A DNA stretch of 64,000 bases from Planctomycetota bacterium (GTDB lineage Bacteria; Planctomycetota; UBA1135; JADKAF01). Positions 51,760 to 61,136 of the stretch are shown here, one piece after another (position 1 is the stretch's first letter; each line of letters opens with the position of its first letter). The notes below the pieces were generated by a model. That model was not told where the DNA came from, searched no databases, and worked only from the letters and a program-made list of their open reading frames with translations. The DNA lies in the NCBI GenBank assembly GCA_016719295.1, contig JADKAF010000001.1:4712001-4776000 (forward strand), written 5' to 3'. Position numbers and translations under genes: made by a program.

Positions 51760-53124
51760 ATGAATCCGCGGCGCCAGCCGAAACTCCGAGCCATGTCCCG
51801 CGAACCGAGCGCCGAGTCCCCGAGCGAGCTCCGCCCGCTCCTGATCGCCGAAGCGGCGAACCCCGAGTGGGTGAGCGTGCCGCTCGTCGGCTGGAGCCAC
51901 GCGCACGCGCTGCTGAAGAAGACGCGCGGCCATCTCGTCACGCAGATCCGCAACCGCGACGCGATCCTGCGCGCCGGTCTCGTCGAGGGCCGCGACTTCA
52001 CCGCGATCGACTCGGAGCGCAGCGCGCGCCTCGCCGATCGCGTGGCGCGGCTCCTCCGCGGCAAGTCGGGCGTCGCCTGGACGATGGTGACAGCGCTGCA
52101 ATCGCTGGCCTACCCGCACTTCGAACGCCTCGTCTGGAAACAGTTCGGCGCGCGGCTCCGCGCAGGGGAGTTCGATCTCGTCCATCGCATCACGCCGCTG
52201 AGCCCGACGACCCCGAGCTCGCTCGCCAAGCGCTGCGCGCGTATCCGCGTGCCCTTCGTCCTCGGCCCGTTGAACGGCGGCCTGCCCTGGCCGCGCGCGT
52301 TCGACCGCGAGCGCCGCCGCGAGCGCGAGTGGCTGAGCTACATCCGCGGCGCGTACAAGCTGATGCCGGGCTATCGCGCGACGCGCGCGCACGCCGCCGC
52401 GATCCTGGTCGCCTCCCGCGCGACGGCCGAGCAGATGCCGAAGCGCCAGCGCGGCAAGTGCTATTACCTGCCCGAGAACGGCATCGATCCCGCGCGCTTC
52501 GCGCGGCGCCGCACGCACACGGCGAAGCTGCCGCTGCGCCTGATCTTCATCGGCCGCCTCGTGCCGTACAAAGGCGCCGACATGCTGCTCGAAGCGGCAC
52601 TCCCGCTGCTGCGCGCCGGGGCGCTCCTGCTCGAGATCGTCGGCGACGGTCCGCAGATGTCCGAGCTGCGCGCCACCGTCGAGCAGGAAGGGCTCGCGGA
52701 GCGCGTGGCGCTCGCCGGTTGGGTCGAGCACGCGCGCGTGCAGGATCGACTGGTAGAAGCCGACCTGATGGTTTTGCCCAGCATCCGCGAGTTCGGCGGC
52801 GGGGTCGTGCTCGAGGCGATGGCCGTGGGCGTTCCACCGGCGGTGGTCGCGTACGGCGGACCCGGCGAGCTCGTGAGCGATAACCTCGGTTTCCGCATCG
52901 AGCTCGGAACACGCGCGGAGATCGTCGCGCGCCTGCGCGCGCTCTTGGATCGCCTCGTCGCGGATCCCGCGGCGATCGATCGACGCGCGGAGCCCGCGTG
53001 GCGCTGCGCGCACGAGCGCTTCGCCTGGAGCTCCAAGGCCGATCAGACGCTCGCGTTCTACGAGTGGGTGCTCGGGCGGCGCGCGGTCTCGCCGCTGCCG
53101 GCGTGGACGGAGATCCCCGGCTGA
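51760..53124 (+). CDS. GT4-family glycosyltransferase
   Basis: A 454-aa GT-B fold enzyme. The N-terminal half holds the acceptor side. The C-terminal half has LIFIGRLVPYKGADMLLEAA, LEIVGDGPQMSEL, VALAGWVEH, and the family Glu pair in SIREFGGGVVLEAMAVGVPP. It probably adds a hexose to the lipid-linked polymer precursor. The start is ATG 51760; an ATG 33 nt later (MSREPS) is equally possible. It follows the sugar transferase after a hairpin and converges with the PKS. Confidence 0.88.
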   Translation: MNPRRQPKLRAMSREPSAESPSELRPLLIAEAANPEWVSVPLVGWSHAHALLKKTRGHLVTQIRNRDAILRAGLVEGRDFTAIDSERSARLADRVARLLRGKSGVAWTMVTALQSLAYPHFERLVWKQFGARLRAGEFDLVHRITPLSPTTPSSLAKRCARIRVPFVLGPLNGGLPWPRAFDRERRREREWLSYIRGAYKLMPGYRATRAHAAAILVASRATAEQMPKRQRGKCYYLPENGIDPARFARRRTHTAKLPLRLIFIGRLVPYKGADMLLEAALPLLRAGALLLEIVGDGPQMSELRATVEQEGLAERVALAGWVEHARVQDRLVEADLMVLPSIREFGGGVVLEAMAVGVPPAVVAYGGPGELVSDNLGFRIELGTRAEIVARLRALLDRLVADPAAIDRRAEPAWRCAHERFAWSSKADQTLAFYEWVLGRRAVSPLPAWTEIPG

Positions 53125-53157
53125 GCTCGGGCGCGTGCGCGAATCGCTCGCTCGCGC

Positions 53158-56100
53158 TCAGCTCTTCGGCGTGATCGCCTGATCGATCGCCGAGCGCAGC
53201 TGGCTCGCGAGCACGCGCACATTCGGCTCCAAGACCATGTTGTCGTGGTCGCCGGTCACGAGGTGCAGCTCGGGACCGCCTTCGATCCACGGGCCCCAGC
53301 CGTTCAACGGCTCCACCCAGCTCGCTTGCTCGTTCACGATGTGGTCGGGACCGAGCTGGAACGCGGCATCCTGCGGCGGACGGAAGAGCGCCACGCGACC
53401 CGCATAGGGGCGGAGCTGATAGCGATCGAGCGCGCGATAGAACGCGGCCTCGATGCGCTCGGTGCGGAAGTCCGCGGGGCGCAGCTTCACCAGCGGCTTC
53501 TGCACGAGCGACTTCAGGCGCTTGCCTTGGTGCTTCAGCTTGCGCACGGCAGCGCCGACGAAGATGCCTGGGCCGTGCTTCTGCAGGCGCAAGCGCGCGA
53601 GCTTCAGGCGCTTCCCCGGCGTGAGCGGCGGTTCGAGCGGCACGGGAGTATCGAGGAAGACGAGCAGCGCTACTTGCTCGCCCGCGGCGGTGAGCTGCTG
53701 CGCCATCTCGTAGGCGGCAATGCCGCCGCCCGAGTAGCCGCCGATCACATACGGGCCGTGCGGTTGCACTTCGCGGAGCTCGGCGATGTAGCGCTCGGCC
53801 ATCGCTTCGAAGGTCTCGTCCGGATCGTCGCTGCCTTCGACTCCGCGCGCCTGGATACCGTAGACGAGCTGGTCGGAGCCCAGGTGGCCCGCGAGGTGCC
53901 GCAGATTCATCACGTTGCCGTACATGCCGGCCACGAGGAAGAACGGCGGTCGCGCAGCGTTCCCGTCCGCGGCCGGATGCAGCAGCACGAGGTGGCGGAA
54001 CTTCCTCTTCTTCGGCGGCGCCGCGGGCGCACCGGTGGGAGCGCTCGCGGTGAAGCTCTCGCCGAGCTCGTCGCGCAGGCGCGCGGCGAGCAGCTCGATC
54101 GTTGGCGCCTCGAAGAGCATCGCGAGGGGGAACTCGACCTTCCAGGTCTTCTTCACGCGCGCGAAGAGGCGCACCGCGATCAGCGAGTAGCCGCCGAGCG
54201 CGAAGAAGTCGTCCTGCACGCCGACCTGCTCGACGCCGAGGAGCTCCTGCCAGAGCTTCGCGAGCCCTTGCTCGATCTCGTCGCGCGGAGCTAGGAAGTC
54301 GCTGGCGAGGGCGGGGCGCGCGAACGCCGCGGTCTGCGAGCTGTCGTCTTCGCGCTCCTTCTGCTCGAGCGCCGCGCGTAGCGCCATGGGATCGATCGAG
54401 CTCACCAGGATCGGACCGCTGCGGCCCGAGGCGAGCACGCGCTCGAAGGCCTCCGCGCCTTCCTTGGGGCGGATGCCCTGCTCGACCATGCGCTGGAGCG
54501 TCGCATCGACGTGGTGAGCGCGTGCGCCGCTCTTCGCCGCCGTCTGCGCGGCGCGGGCCGTCGTGCGTCCTGCGCCGAGCGCGCTGGAAGCCGCGAAGCG
54601 CCGCAGCGCGAACTCCTCGATCTCGAGCAGCACGTGCCCCGTTTCGTCACAGATCGCGACATCGAACAGTGCCAGCTCCGCGGAGGCGGGCCGCTTCGAA
54701 CTGAGGCGCGCATGGCTCACCACACGCGCGGGCAGCGCGCCGTGGACGCGCACGCGGGCGTAGCCGAGCGGCGCGTAGAAGACGTCGTTCGCGCGCTCGC
54801 CTTCACGCGCGAGGAGGCGCAGCGCAAAGCCCGTGGCCAGGTCGAGCAGCGCCGGGTGCAGCTTGTAGGTGGCGAGCTCATCGCGGAACGCGGCCGGGAG
54901 CTCGAGGAGCGCCAGCGCTTCGGCGCTGCCGAAGCGCAGCTCCTGCACGACGTTCCAACGCGGCCCGAAGCGGAGCTGCTGCTTCTGCGCGTCCAGCGCG
55001 TCGTTCGCGATCGTCCCGCAGCGCGCGCGGAGCTCCGCCAGCGCGAGCGGAGCGCGTGCGCTCGCGCCGGCGCGCTCGAGGCGCGCTTGCGCGTGGAGCT
55101 GCCATTCCTCGTCGTCGGGCGCGCTCGCCGCGCGGCTCGAGACCTCGAATCGCCAGCTCTCGTCGGGCTCGGCCGCGAGGCGCACGAGCACGGCGCGCTC
55201 TTCGCCTTCGGCGACGACGAGCGGGCTCAGGAACGAGAGGTCGCGGATCGCGAGCGCATCGCCGCGGTCCGCGGCCGCGCGCGCGAGCTCGAGATAGCCC
55301 GTGCCCGGGACGAGGGCGGTGCCGTCGGCGAGGCGGTGCTCATCGAGCAGCCAGAGCGCGTCGCTGCGGTAGCGCGCCAGATAGGCGATCTCGCGCGGCT
55401 CGCGCACGAGGCACTTGCCGAGCAGCGGATGCAGCGCGGGCGCCTCATGATGGCCCTTGCGATCGGTGCGCGCAGGTTCCGGCGTCGGCTCGACGAGGCG
55501 CGCAGCCATGCCGACCTCGCTCCAGACGCCCCAGCCGATCGCGAGCGTGCGCTGCTTCGTCTTCGCGGTGCGATGCTGCGCGAAGGCGTCGAGGAACGCG
55601 TTCGCCGCGGTGTAGTCGATCTGGCCTGCCGGCCCGAGCCAGGCGCTCGTCGACGAGAACGCGACGAAGAAGTCGAGCGTCTCGCCCGCGAGCAGCTCCT
55701 CGAGCTGCAGCGTGCCCTGGATCTTCGGCGTGAAGACGCGATCGACGGACGCGGGCGTCTTGCTCGGGAGCACGCCGTCCTCGACCACGCCGGCGGCGTG
55801 GATCACGCCGTGGAGACGACCCCAGCGCTGGCGCACCTCCGCGAGGAAGGCGCCGAGCTCGACGGGATTCGCGACGTCGGCGGCGCCGACCAGGACCTCC
55901 GCGCCCTGCGCCTCGAGCTCGAGCAAGCGGCGCAAGCGCTGGCTCGTCGCGTCATGCGCGTCGTGGCTCGCGAGCCAGCGCGACCACGTATCGCGCGGCG
56001 GCAGCGCGTGCCGAGCGACGAGGGCGAAGCGCACGCGTGCGCGGCTCGCGAGGTGTTGCGCGATCGCGAGGCCGATGCCGCCGAGACCGCCGGTGACGAG

Positions 56101-56160
56101 ATAGGTGCCCTGCTCGCGCACGGGCAGCTTCTCCGCCGGAGCAGCCGCGATCGGCGCGGG
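53158..56160 (-). CDS. Type I PKS, downstream part: KR-DH-ACP-TE
   Basis: This frame carries the PKS sense after a frameshift at 56,158-56,161. It begins with a ketoreductase (TYLVTGGLGGIGLAIAQ), with catalytic-type FSSTSAWLG and DYTAANAF. A dehydratase-like hot-dog region follows (DEHRLADGTALVPG, with one extra residue compared with HxxxGxxxxP, and LHPALLD). A carrier protein (DDFFALGGYSL, Ser arm site) and a type I thioesterase (GGYSGGGIAAYE, GxSxG; late His in GDHD) end it. The KR lies before the DH, the reverse of common modular PKSs. The thioesterase should release the product by hydrolysis or transfer. Confidence 0.85.
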   Translation of the reverse strand, partial: PAPIAAAPAEKLPVREQGTYLVTGGLGGIGLAIAQHLASRARVRFALVARHALPPRDTWSRWLASHDAHDATSQRLRRLLELEAQGAEVLVGAADVANPVELGAFLAEVRQRWGRLHGVIHAAGVVEDGVLPSKTPASVDRVFTPKIQGTLQLEELLAGETLDFFVAFSSTSAWLGPAGQIDYTAANAFLDAFAQHRTAKTKQRTLAIGWGVWSEVGMAARLVEPTPEPARTDRKGHHEAPALHPLLGKCLVREPREIAYLARYRSDALWLLDEHRLADGTALVPGTGYLELARAAADRGDALAIRDLSFLSPLVVAEGEERAVLVRLAAEPDESWRFEVSSRAASAPDDEEWQLHAQARLERAGASARAPLALAELRARCGTIANDALDAQKQQLRFGPRWNVVQELRFGSAEALALLELPAAFRDELATYKLHPALLDLATGFALRLLAREGERANDVFYAPLGYARVRVHGALPARVVSHARLSSKRPASAELALFDVAICDETGHVLLEIEEFALRRFAASSALGAGRTTARAAQTAAKSGARAHHVDATLQRMVEQGIRPKEGAEAFERVLASGRSGPILVSSIDPMALRAALEQKEREDDSSQTAAFARPALASDFLAPRDEIEQGLAKLWQELLGVEQVGVQDDFFALGGYSLIAVRLFARVKKTWKVEFPLAMLFEAPTIELLAARLRDELGESFTASAPTGAPAAPPKKRKFRHLVLLHPAADGNAARPPFFLVAGMYGNVMNLRHLAGHLGSDQLVYGIQARGVEGSDDPDETFEAMAERYIAELREVQPHGPYVIGGYSGGGIAAYEMAQQLTAAGEQVALLVFLDTPVPLEPPLTPGKRLKLARLRLQKHGPGIFVGAAVRKLKHQGKRLKSLVQKPLVKLRPADFRTERIEAAFYRALDRYQLRPYAGRVALFRPPQDAAFQLGPDHIVNEQASWVEPLNGWGPWIEGGPELHLVTGDHDNMVLEPNVRVLASQLRSAIDQAITPKS

Positions 56161-59100
56161 GCGAGCTCCTGCACGAAGCGCTTCCCGTCGCGCCAAGCGC
56201 TGAGCGACGCGGGACGCGGCACGGCGAGCTCGGCGAGCAAGCTGCGCTGCGCGGACGCCGCCAACGCCTTCCGCTTCGCCCCCAAGTGGCGCGCATCGAT
56301 GGGCCAGTCGAGGTCGATGCTTGCGGCGGTGACGTTCTCGACTTCGCGCGGGATCACCTTCACCGGGCCGAGCACGCAGGCCTTCACGGGATGCGGCAGC
56401 CCTTCGTGATCCACCTGCTGCATGCCGTTGGTCAGCACGCAGAGGTGGATCGATTCCTGCGGCGCGAGGTGCGCGAGCGCCTGCCCGAGGAAGAGCAAGC
56501 TGTAGAAGCCGTGCTCCTGCATCACGTGGAAGAAGGTCGTCGTGACCGCGGTGCTCTCGTCCTCGGTGAGCGCCCAGGCGTGGACGATGCGCTGCGGAGT
56601 GAGCTCGCGCTCCTCGAGGCGATCGAAGAGCTCGACGTAATCCGTAGCCTCGGTGGGGCAGACGACGAACTCGTCCGAGCCGACCTCTTCGTAGCGCAGG
56701 CCCGCGCGCACGCGGACGACGCGGTGCCCTCGCGCGACCAGCGCCTGGCGCACGCCCTCGGCCACACCGGCCTCGTCCTCGAAGAAGAGCCAGCGCAGCG
56801 GCTCCTTGGGCAGCTCGCTCGCGCCGAGCTCGCTCGCGACCCAGCGCGGCGCGTGGAACCACTTCTCGAGCTCGGCCTGGCGCGTCAGCGGATGGCTCTC
56901 TTCGCTCTCGGCCGCGGCGGCGCGTTGCCCGGGCTCGATCCAGAAGCGCGAGCGCTCGAAGGGATAGCCCGGCAGCGAGACGCGCAGGCGCTGTTGCTCG
57001 CCGTGCAGCGCAGTCCAGTCCGGCTTGGCACCCGCACCCCAGAGCTTGCCGAGGACGCCGAGCGTGAACTCGAGATCGTCGACCTGCTCGTCGTGATGGC
57101 GCAGCGAGTTCATCACGCGCTTAGAGAGCGCGGGATCGCCGTGGAGGCGCGTCAACGAGCTCAGCGTGTTCCCCGGGCCTACCTCGAGGAAGAGGCGCGA
57201 GCGATCCTCGATCAGCGTCTGCACGCAGCTCGAGAACTGCACCGTGTTGCGGAGGTGCTGGACCCAGTACTCGGGGTCGGTCGCCTGCGCGTCGGTGATC
57301 CACGTCCCGGTGCGATTCGACACGAACGGGATGCGCGGCGGCGATAGTCGGATGCTGCGCAGATACGCGCGGAACTCCGGCAGGATCGGCTCGAGCAGCG
57401 CGGAGTGCGCGGCGATGTCGATGTGGATCTTCGTGAAGTCGACGCCGCGTTCCTTCAGCGTGGCCTCGAGCGCATCGAGCGCCGCGCGCGGCCCGCTCGC
57501 GACGCAGAGCTCGGGCGCGTTCACCACGGCGAGCGAGAGCTCCTCCGGCAGCAGGGCTCGCAGCGCGTCGGGGGCGAGGTTCACGCTGAGCATGCCGCCC
57601 TTCTCGACGCGCTCGAAGAGCTGGCCGCGCAGCGCGACCAAGCCCATCGCGTCCTTCAGCGAGAGCACCTCGGCCAGGCAGGCCGCGGTGTTCTCGCCCA
57701 TGCTGTGGCCGAGGAGCGCCTGCGGCTCGAGGCCGAGCGACATCCAAAAGCGCGCGAGCGAGACCTCGGTGGCGAAGAGCGCCGGGAGCTGCACGCTCGG
57801 ACGCTCGATCTCCTTCCGCCACGCGGCCCGCTCCTCCGGCGAGCTCGGGCTCTGCAGCAGGAGGCGGCGCAGCTTCGCCTGCAGCTCGGCGGGGAGCAGC
57901 GCCAAGCACGCGTCGAGGTGCTGGCGGTAGACCGGCTCGCTCTCGTAGAGCCCGCGGCCCATGCCGACGTACTGCGCGCCGCCACCGGGCAGGAGGAACG
58001 CGAGCGTCTTCTCGCTCGTGTCCGTCTGGCTCGAGCTCACGCGCTCGCGCGGCTTCTCGGCGAGCAGGCGCAGCGCCTCGCCCGCATCGCGCGCGACCAG
58101 GCTGCGCCGATGCGCGAAGCCCTCGCGCCCGACTTGCAGCGTCCAGGCGACATCGGCGAGGGCAAGCTCGGGATGCTCGGCGAGATGCGAGCGGAGGCGT
58201 TCGGTCGCGGCGTCGAGCGCGCTCGGCGTGCGCGCCGAGAGGCAGAGGAGCTGCAGCGGACGCCGCGCCGGCGCGCTCCGCACGAGCGGCGCCTCTTCGA
58301 CGATGACGTGCGCGTTCGTGCCGCCGACGCCGAGCGAGTTGACACCGGCGCGTCGCGGGCGCGCGCCGCGCGGCCAGCTCTGCAGAGCGGCGTTCACGTA
58401 GAACGGGCTCTTCGCGAAGTCGATCTCCGGGTTCGGCGCGCGGTAGTGGAGGCTCGCGGGGAGCTCTTGGTGCTCGAGCGAGAGCGCCACCTTGATCAGG
58501 CTCGCCGCGCCCGCGGCGGTGTCCAAGTGCCCGATGTTGCTCTTCACCGAGCCCAGGCCGCAGTAGCTCGTCCGCGTGCTGCTCGCGCGGAACGCCTGCG
58601 TGAGCGCCGCGACCTCGATCGGATCGCCGACGCGCGTCGCGGTGCCGTGCGCTTCGACGTAGTCGATCGAGTCGGCCTCGACGCCGGCCAGCGTGAGCGC
58701 CTCCGCGATGGCCTGTGCTTGGCCGTCCACGCTGGGGGCGAGATAGCCCACCTTCAGCGCGCCGTCGTTGTTGATCGCCGAGCCCTTCACGACGGCGTAG
58801 ATGTGATCGCCGTCGCGCAGCGCGTCCTCCAAGCGCCGGAGCACCACGACCGCCGAGCCGCTGCCGAAGAGCGTCCCGCTCGAGTCGGCGTCGAAGGGGC
58901 GGCAGCGCCCGTCGATCGCGAGGATCTCGTTCTCGTGATAGGTGTAGCCGCGGCCGTGCGGGAGCGAGATCGTGACGCCGCCTGCGAGCGCCATGTCGCA
59001 CTCGCCCGAGAGCAAGCTCTGGATCGCGAGGTGCACCGCGACCAGCGAGGTCGAGCAGGCGGTCTGCACGTTGATGCTCGGACCGCGGAGGTCCAGCTCG

Positions 59101-59609
59101 TACGAGACGCGCGTCGCGAGGAAGTCCTTGTCGTTCCCGGTGTGCCGCAGCAGGAAGATGCCGACCTCGTCGACGAGCTTCGGATTGCTGAGGATGTTGA
59201 ACGCGAAGTAGGCCGCCATCCCCGAGCCGGCGAAGACGCCGATCGGCCGGCCGAAGCCCGAGGGCGTGTGGCCCGCGTCCTCGAGCGCTTCCCAGCAGGT
59301 TTCGAGGAAGTGGCGATGCTGCGGATCGGTGATCGCGGCGTCCTTCGGCGTGAACCCGAAGAACGAGGCATCGAAGCGATCCATGTCCTGCAGCACGACG
59401 CTGCGGCGCACGTAGTTCGAGCGTTCGTAGGTCCCGGCCTTCACACCGGCCTGCTGCAGCTCCTCGACCGAGAGGTCGCGGATCGACTCCACGCCGGCGC
59501 GCAGGTTCTGCCAGTAGGCCCGCACGTCCGGGGCACCGGGCAAGTGCGCCGCCATACCGACGATCGCGATGTCGGTCGACGAGACGGCCGGGTTGGATTC
59601 CGAGGTCAT
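55803..59609 (-). CDS. Type I PKS, upstream part: KS-AT (frameshifted)
   Basis: Begins at ATG 59609. Residues 12-440 are a ketosynthase with the full Cys-His-His set (TACSTSLVAVH, EAHGTATRVGD, SNIGHLDTAAG). Residues about 540-850 are an acyltransferase (LLPGGGAQYVGMG, LGHSMGENTAACLAE). The structural half of a KR follows to about 1,150. The sense ends at 56,158-56,161 (plus GGGG); one more base would join it to the downstream frame. The rest of this frame to 55803 is meaningless. An intact enzyme would be about 2,150 aa. The AT substrate (malonyl or methylmalonyl) was not assigned. Confidence 0.85.
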   Translation of the reverse strand: MTSESNPAVSSTDIAIVGMAAHLPGAPDVRAYWQNLRAGVESIRDLSVEELQQAGVKAGTYERSNYVRRSVVLQDMDRFDASFFGFTPKDAAITDPQHRHFLETCWEALEDAGHTPSGFGRPIGVFAGSGMAAYFAFNILSNPKLVDEVGIFLLRHTGNDKDFLATRVSYELDLRGPSINVQTACSTSLVAVHLAIQSLLSGECDMALAGGVTISLPHGRGYTYHENEILAIDGRCRPFDADSSGTLFGSGSAVVVLRRLEDALRDGDHIYAVVKGSAINNDGALKVGYLAPSVDGQAQAIAEALTLAGVEADSIDYVEAHGTATRVGDPIEVAALTQAFRASSTRTSYCGLGSVKSNIGHLDTAAGAASLIKVALSLEHQELPASLHYRAPNPEIDFAKSPFYVNAALQSWPRGARPRRAGVNSLGVGGTNAHVIVEEAPLVRSAPARRPLQLLCLSARTPSALDAATERLRSHLAEHPELALADVAWTLQVGREGFAHRRSLVARDAGEALRLLAEKPRERVSSSQTDTSEKTLAFLLPGGGAQYVGMGRGLYESEPVYRQHLDACLALLPAELQAKLRRLLLQSPSSPEERAAWRKEIERPSVQLPALFATEVSLARFWMSLGLEPQALLGHSMGENTAACLAEVLSLKDAMGLVALRGQLFERVEKGGMLSVNLAPDALRALLPEELSLAVVNAPELCVASGPRAALDALEATLKERGVDFTKIHIDIAAHSALLEPILPEFRAYLRSIRLSPPRIPFVSNRTGTWITDAQATDPEYWVQHLRNTVQFSSCVQTLIEDRSRLFLEVGPGNTLSSLTRLHGDPALSKRVMNSLRHHDEQVDDLEFTLGVLGKLWGAGAKPDWTALHGEQQRLRVSLPGYPFERSRFWIEPGQRAAAAESEESHPLTRQAELEKWFHAPRWVASELGASELPKEPLRWLFFEDEAGVAEGVRQALVARGHRVVRVRAGLRYEEVGSDEFVVCPTEATDYVELFDRLEERELTPQRIVHAWALTEDESTAVTTTFFHVMQEHGFYSLLFLGQALAHLAPQESIHLCVLTNGMQQVDHEGLPHPVKACVLGPVKVIPREVENVTAASIDLDWPIDARHLGAKRKALAASAQRSLLAELAVPRPASLSAWRDGKRFVQELAPRRSRLLRRRSCPCASRAPISSPAVSAASASRSRNTSRAAHACASPSSLGTRCRRAIRGRAGSRATTRMTRRASACAACSSSRRRARRSWSAPPTSRIPSSSAPSSRRCASAGVVSTA

Positions 59610-59784
59610 GGGCGGACGGAGCGCGGCGATGCGGACGGAGAGGGCCTGACTCCGCTAGGGCATCGGCGCCTCGATCGTGTCGAGTTGAGCGGTTGTGCCA
59701 CGGAGCTCTAGGGCGAGCAAGCCGCCCATCGTGCATCTGGGATGAAAGGGAAGTGGACGGCGAATCGTGCCGATCCGATGCTCG

Positions 59785-61134
59785 ATGGCTCGTGAACCAG
59801 CCTCTGCACCGTTGAATACCACGCATCGATCGCGCGGCACGACGCCGCAACTGCGGCGCGGCGCCGCGATCGCCGCTTTTCTCGGCATCGTCTTCGCTGT
59901 GGCGCTGCTCGCGCGCACTGCCTCTTCGGAGGGTAGTGGCGAAGAGCCAGCGAGGTTCTTCGGCCTCTGGCGCACGCGCCACGCTCTGCTGGCGCTGGCG
60001 CTGGCGTGGAGCGCGCTCGCCTCGGCGGCGCTCGCGCTCTCGTCGCGCAGCTTCGCGCGCTGGATCGCCGCGAGCCTCTCGATCGGCATCACCTTCGGGG
60101 CAGCCGAGGCCCTGTCGTTGTTCGGCGTCCTGCGCTTCCCTTCGCGGGAGCGCGCGAACGCCGTGAACGAGCTCGGCGCGCGCGCGCAGCCTCACCTCGA
60201 CGTCCGCGGCGAGACCGGCGAGGACCTGGCCCTCGCCTGGGGGCTCGACACGCCGAAGGTCCCGTTCCACTACCGCACCGACCGGCGCGGGTTTCGAAAC
60301 CACCTCGATCGCGCGGACGCCGCCATCTACTGTCTCGGCGATTCCTTCCTCGTGGCGGGCCTCTTGCCCGCCGAAGAGCTCGTCGCGAGGCGCCTCGAGC
60401 AGCGCCTCCAGCGCTCGACGATGAACCTCGCCCTGGTCGGGCTCGCGCCGCAAGACGAAGCCGCCCTGCTCCGCGAATCGGGCGTAGCGCTCGCGGGACG
60501 GCTCGTGCTGCACTTCCTCTTCGAGGGCAACGACCTACGCGACTCGGCCCGCTTCCGCACGAGCGGTCGCGCGCAGGCGGCGGCCGACGCCGCGCCGAGC
60601 TGGCGCGAGAGATCTCTCGCGAATCGCTTCATCGTTTGGCTCCAGGAGATCACGCAGCCCGCGGCGCAGAGCGCTTCTGCGCGCGTCGAAGGAACGATCG
60701 GCCTCCAACGTTATCTCTTCTTCTGGCTCTCGAACTCCTACCGGGGCTTCGAGGGCGAGCTCGAGCCGATCATGACCTGCCTCGAGGGCGTGCGCGCCGA
60801 GGTCGAAGCAGCAGGCGGGCGCTACGCGGTGGTGTTGATCCCGCAGAAGATCCGCGTCCTCGGACCCTACTGCAGCGCTCCCGCGGGAACTCCGGTCGCC
60901 CGGTGGGAGGAGCAGCTCTCGCCGTTGCCCGCGCATCTCGCAGCGTGGAGCGCGCGCACCGGAACGCCCACCCTGGATCTCACGGACGCGCTGCGCGCCG
61001 CGACGGCGCGTGGCGAGGTGCCGTGGTTCCCCTCCGATACGCACTGGAACGCGATCGGCCACTCGGTCGCCGCCGAGGCGATCGCCGGGTGGGCACCCGT
61101 CGTCGCGTGGAGCGCTTCCACGGAGCTGCGTTGA
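59785..61134 (+). CDS. Membrane SGNH / AlgX-like protein
   Basis: A 449-aa protein. Two or more N-terminal membrane segments (GAAIAAFLGIVFAVALLA; LLALALAWSALASAALAL; ASLSIGITFGAAEAL) precede an extracytoplasmic domain of the AlgX/AlgJ SGNH type. It has YCLGDSFLVAGLLPAEE (GDS block with the nucleophile Ser) and PSDTHWNAIGH (the D-x-x-H block). Such proteins O-acetylate exported polysaccharides. The start is uncertain: ATG 59785 is used, while GTG 59767 is possible. The next gene begins 2 nt after the stop, so they are co-transcribed. Confidence 0.78.
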   Translation: MAREPASAPLNTTHRSRGTTPQLRRGAAIAAFLGIVFAVALLARTASSEGSGEEPARFFGLWRTRHALLALALAWSALASAALALSSRSFARWIAASLSIGITFGAAEALSLFGVLRFPSRERANAVNELGARAQPHLDVRGETGEDLALAWGLDTPKVPFHYRTDRRGFRNHLDRADAAIYCLGDSFLVAGLLPAEELVARRLEQRLQRSTMNLALVGLAPQDEAALLRESGVALAGRLVLHFLFEGNDLRDSARFRTSGRAQAAADAAPSWRERSLANRFIVWLQEITQPAAQSASARVEGTIGLQRYLFFWLSNSYRGFEGELEPIMTCLEGVRAEVEAAGGRYAVVLIPQKIRVLGPYCSAPAGTPVARWEEQLSPLPAHLAAWSARTGTPTLDLTDALRAATARGEVPWFPSDTHWNAIGHSVAAEAIAGWAPVVAWSASTELR

Positions 61135-61136
61135 CG

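Noticed and set aside
53120..53162. Hairpin between the GT4 and PKS genes as a terminator
   Set aside because: The stem is only 7 bp with a loop of about 29 nt, three pairs of which come from the two TGA stops. Too weak to list as a feature.
57405..59711. Long plus-strand frame opposite the PKS KS-AT region
   Set aside because: Composition is antisense-like (Arg/Ala/Glu-rich), with no family match. KS and AT motifs are complete on the other strand.
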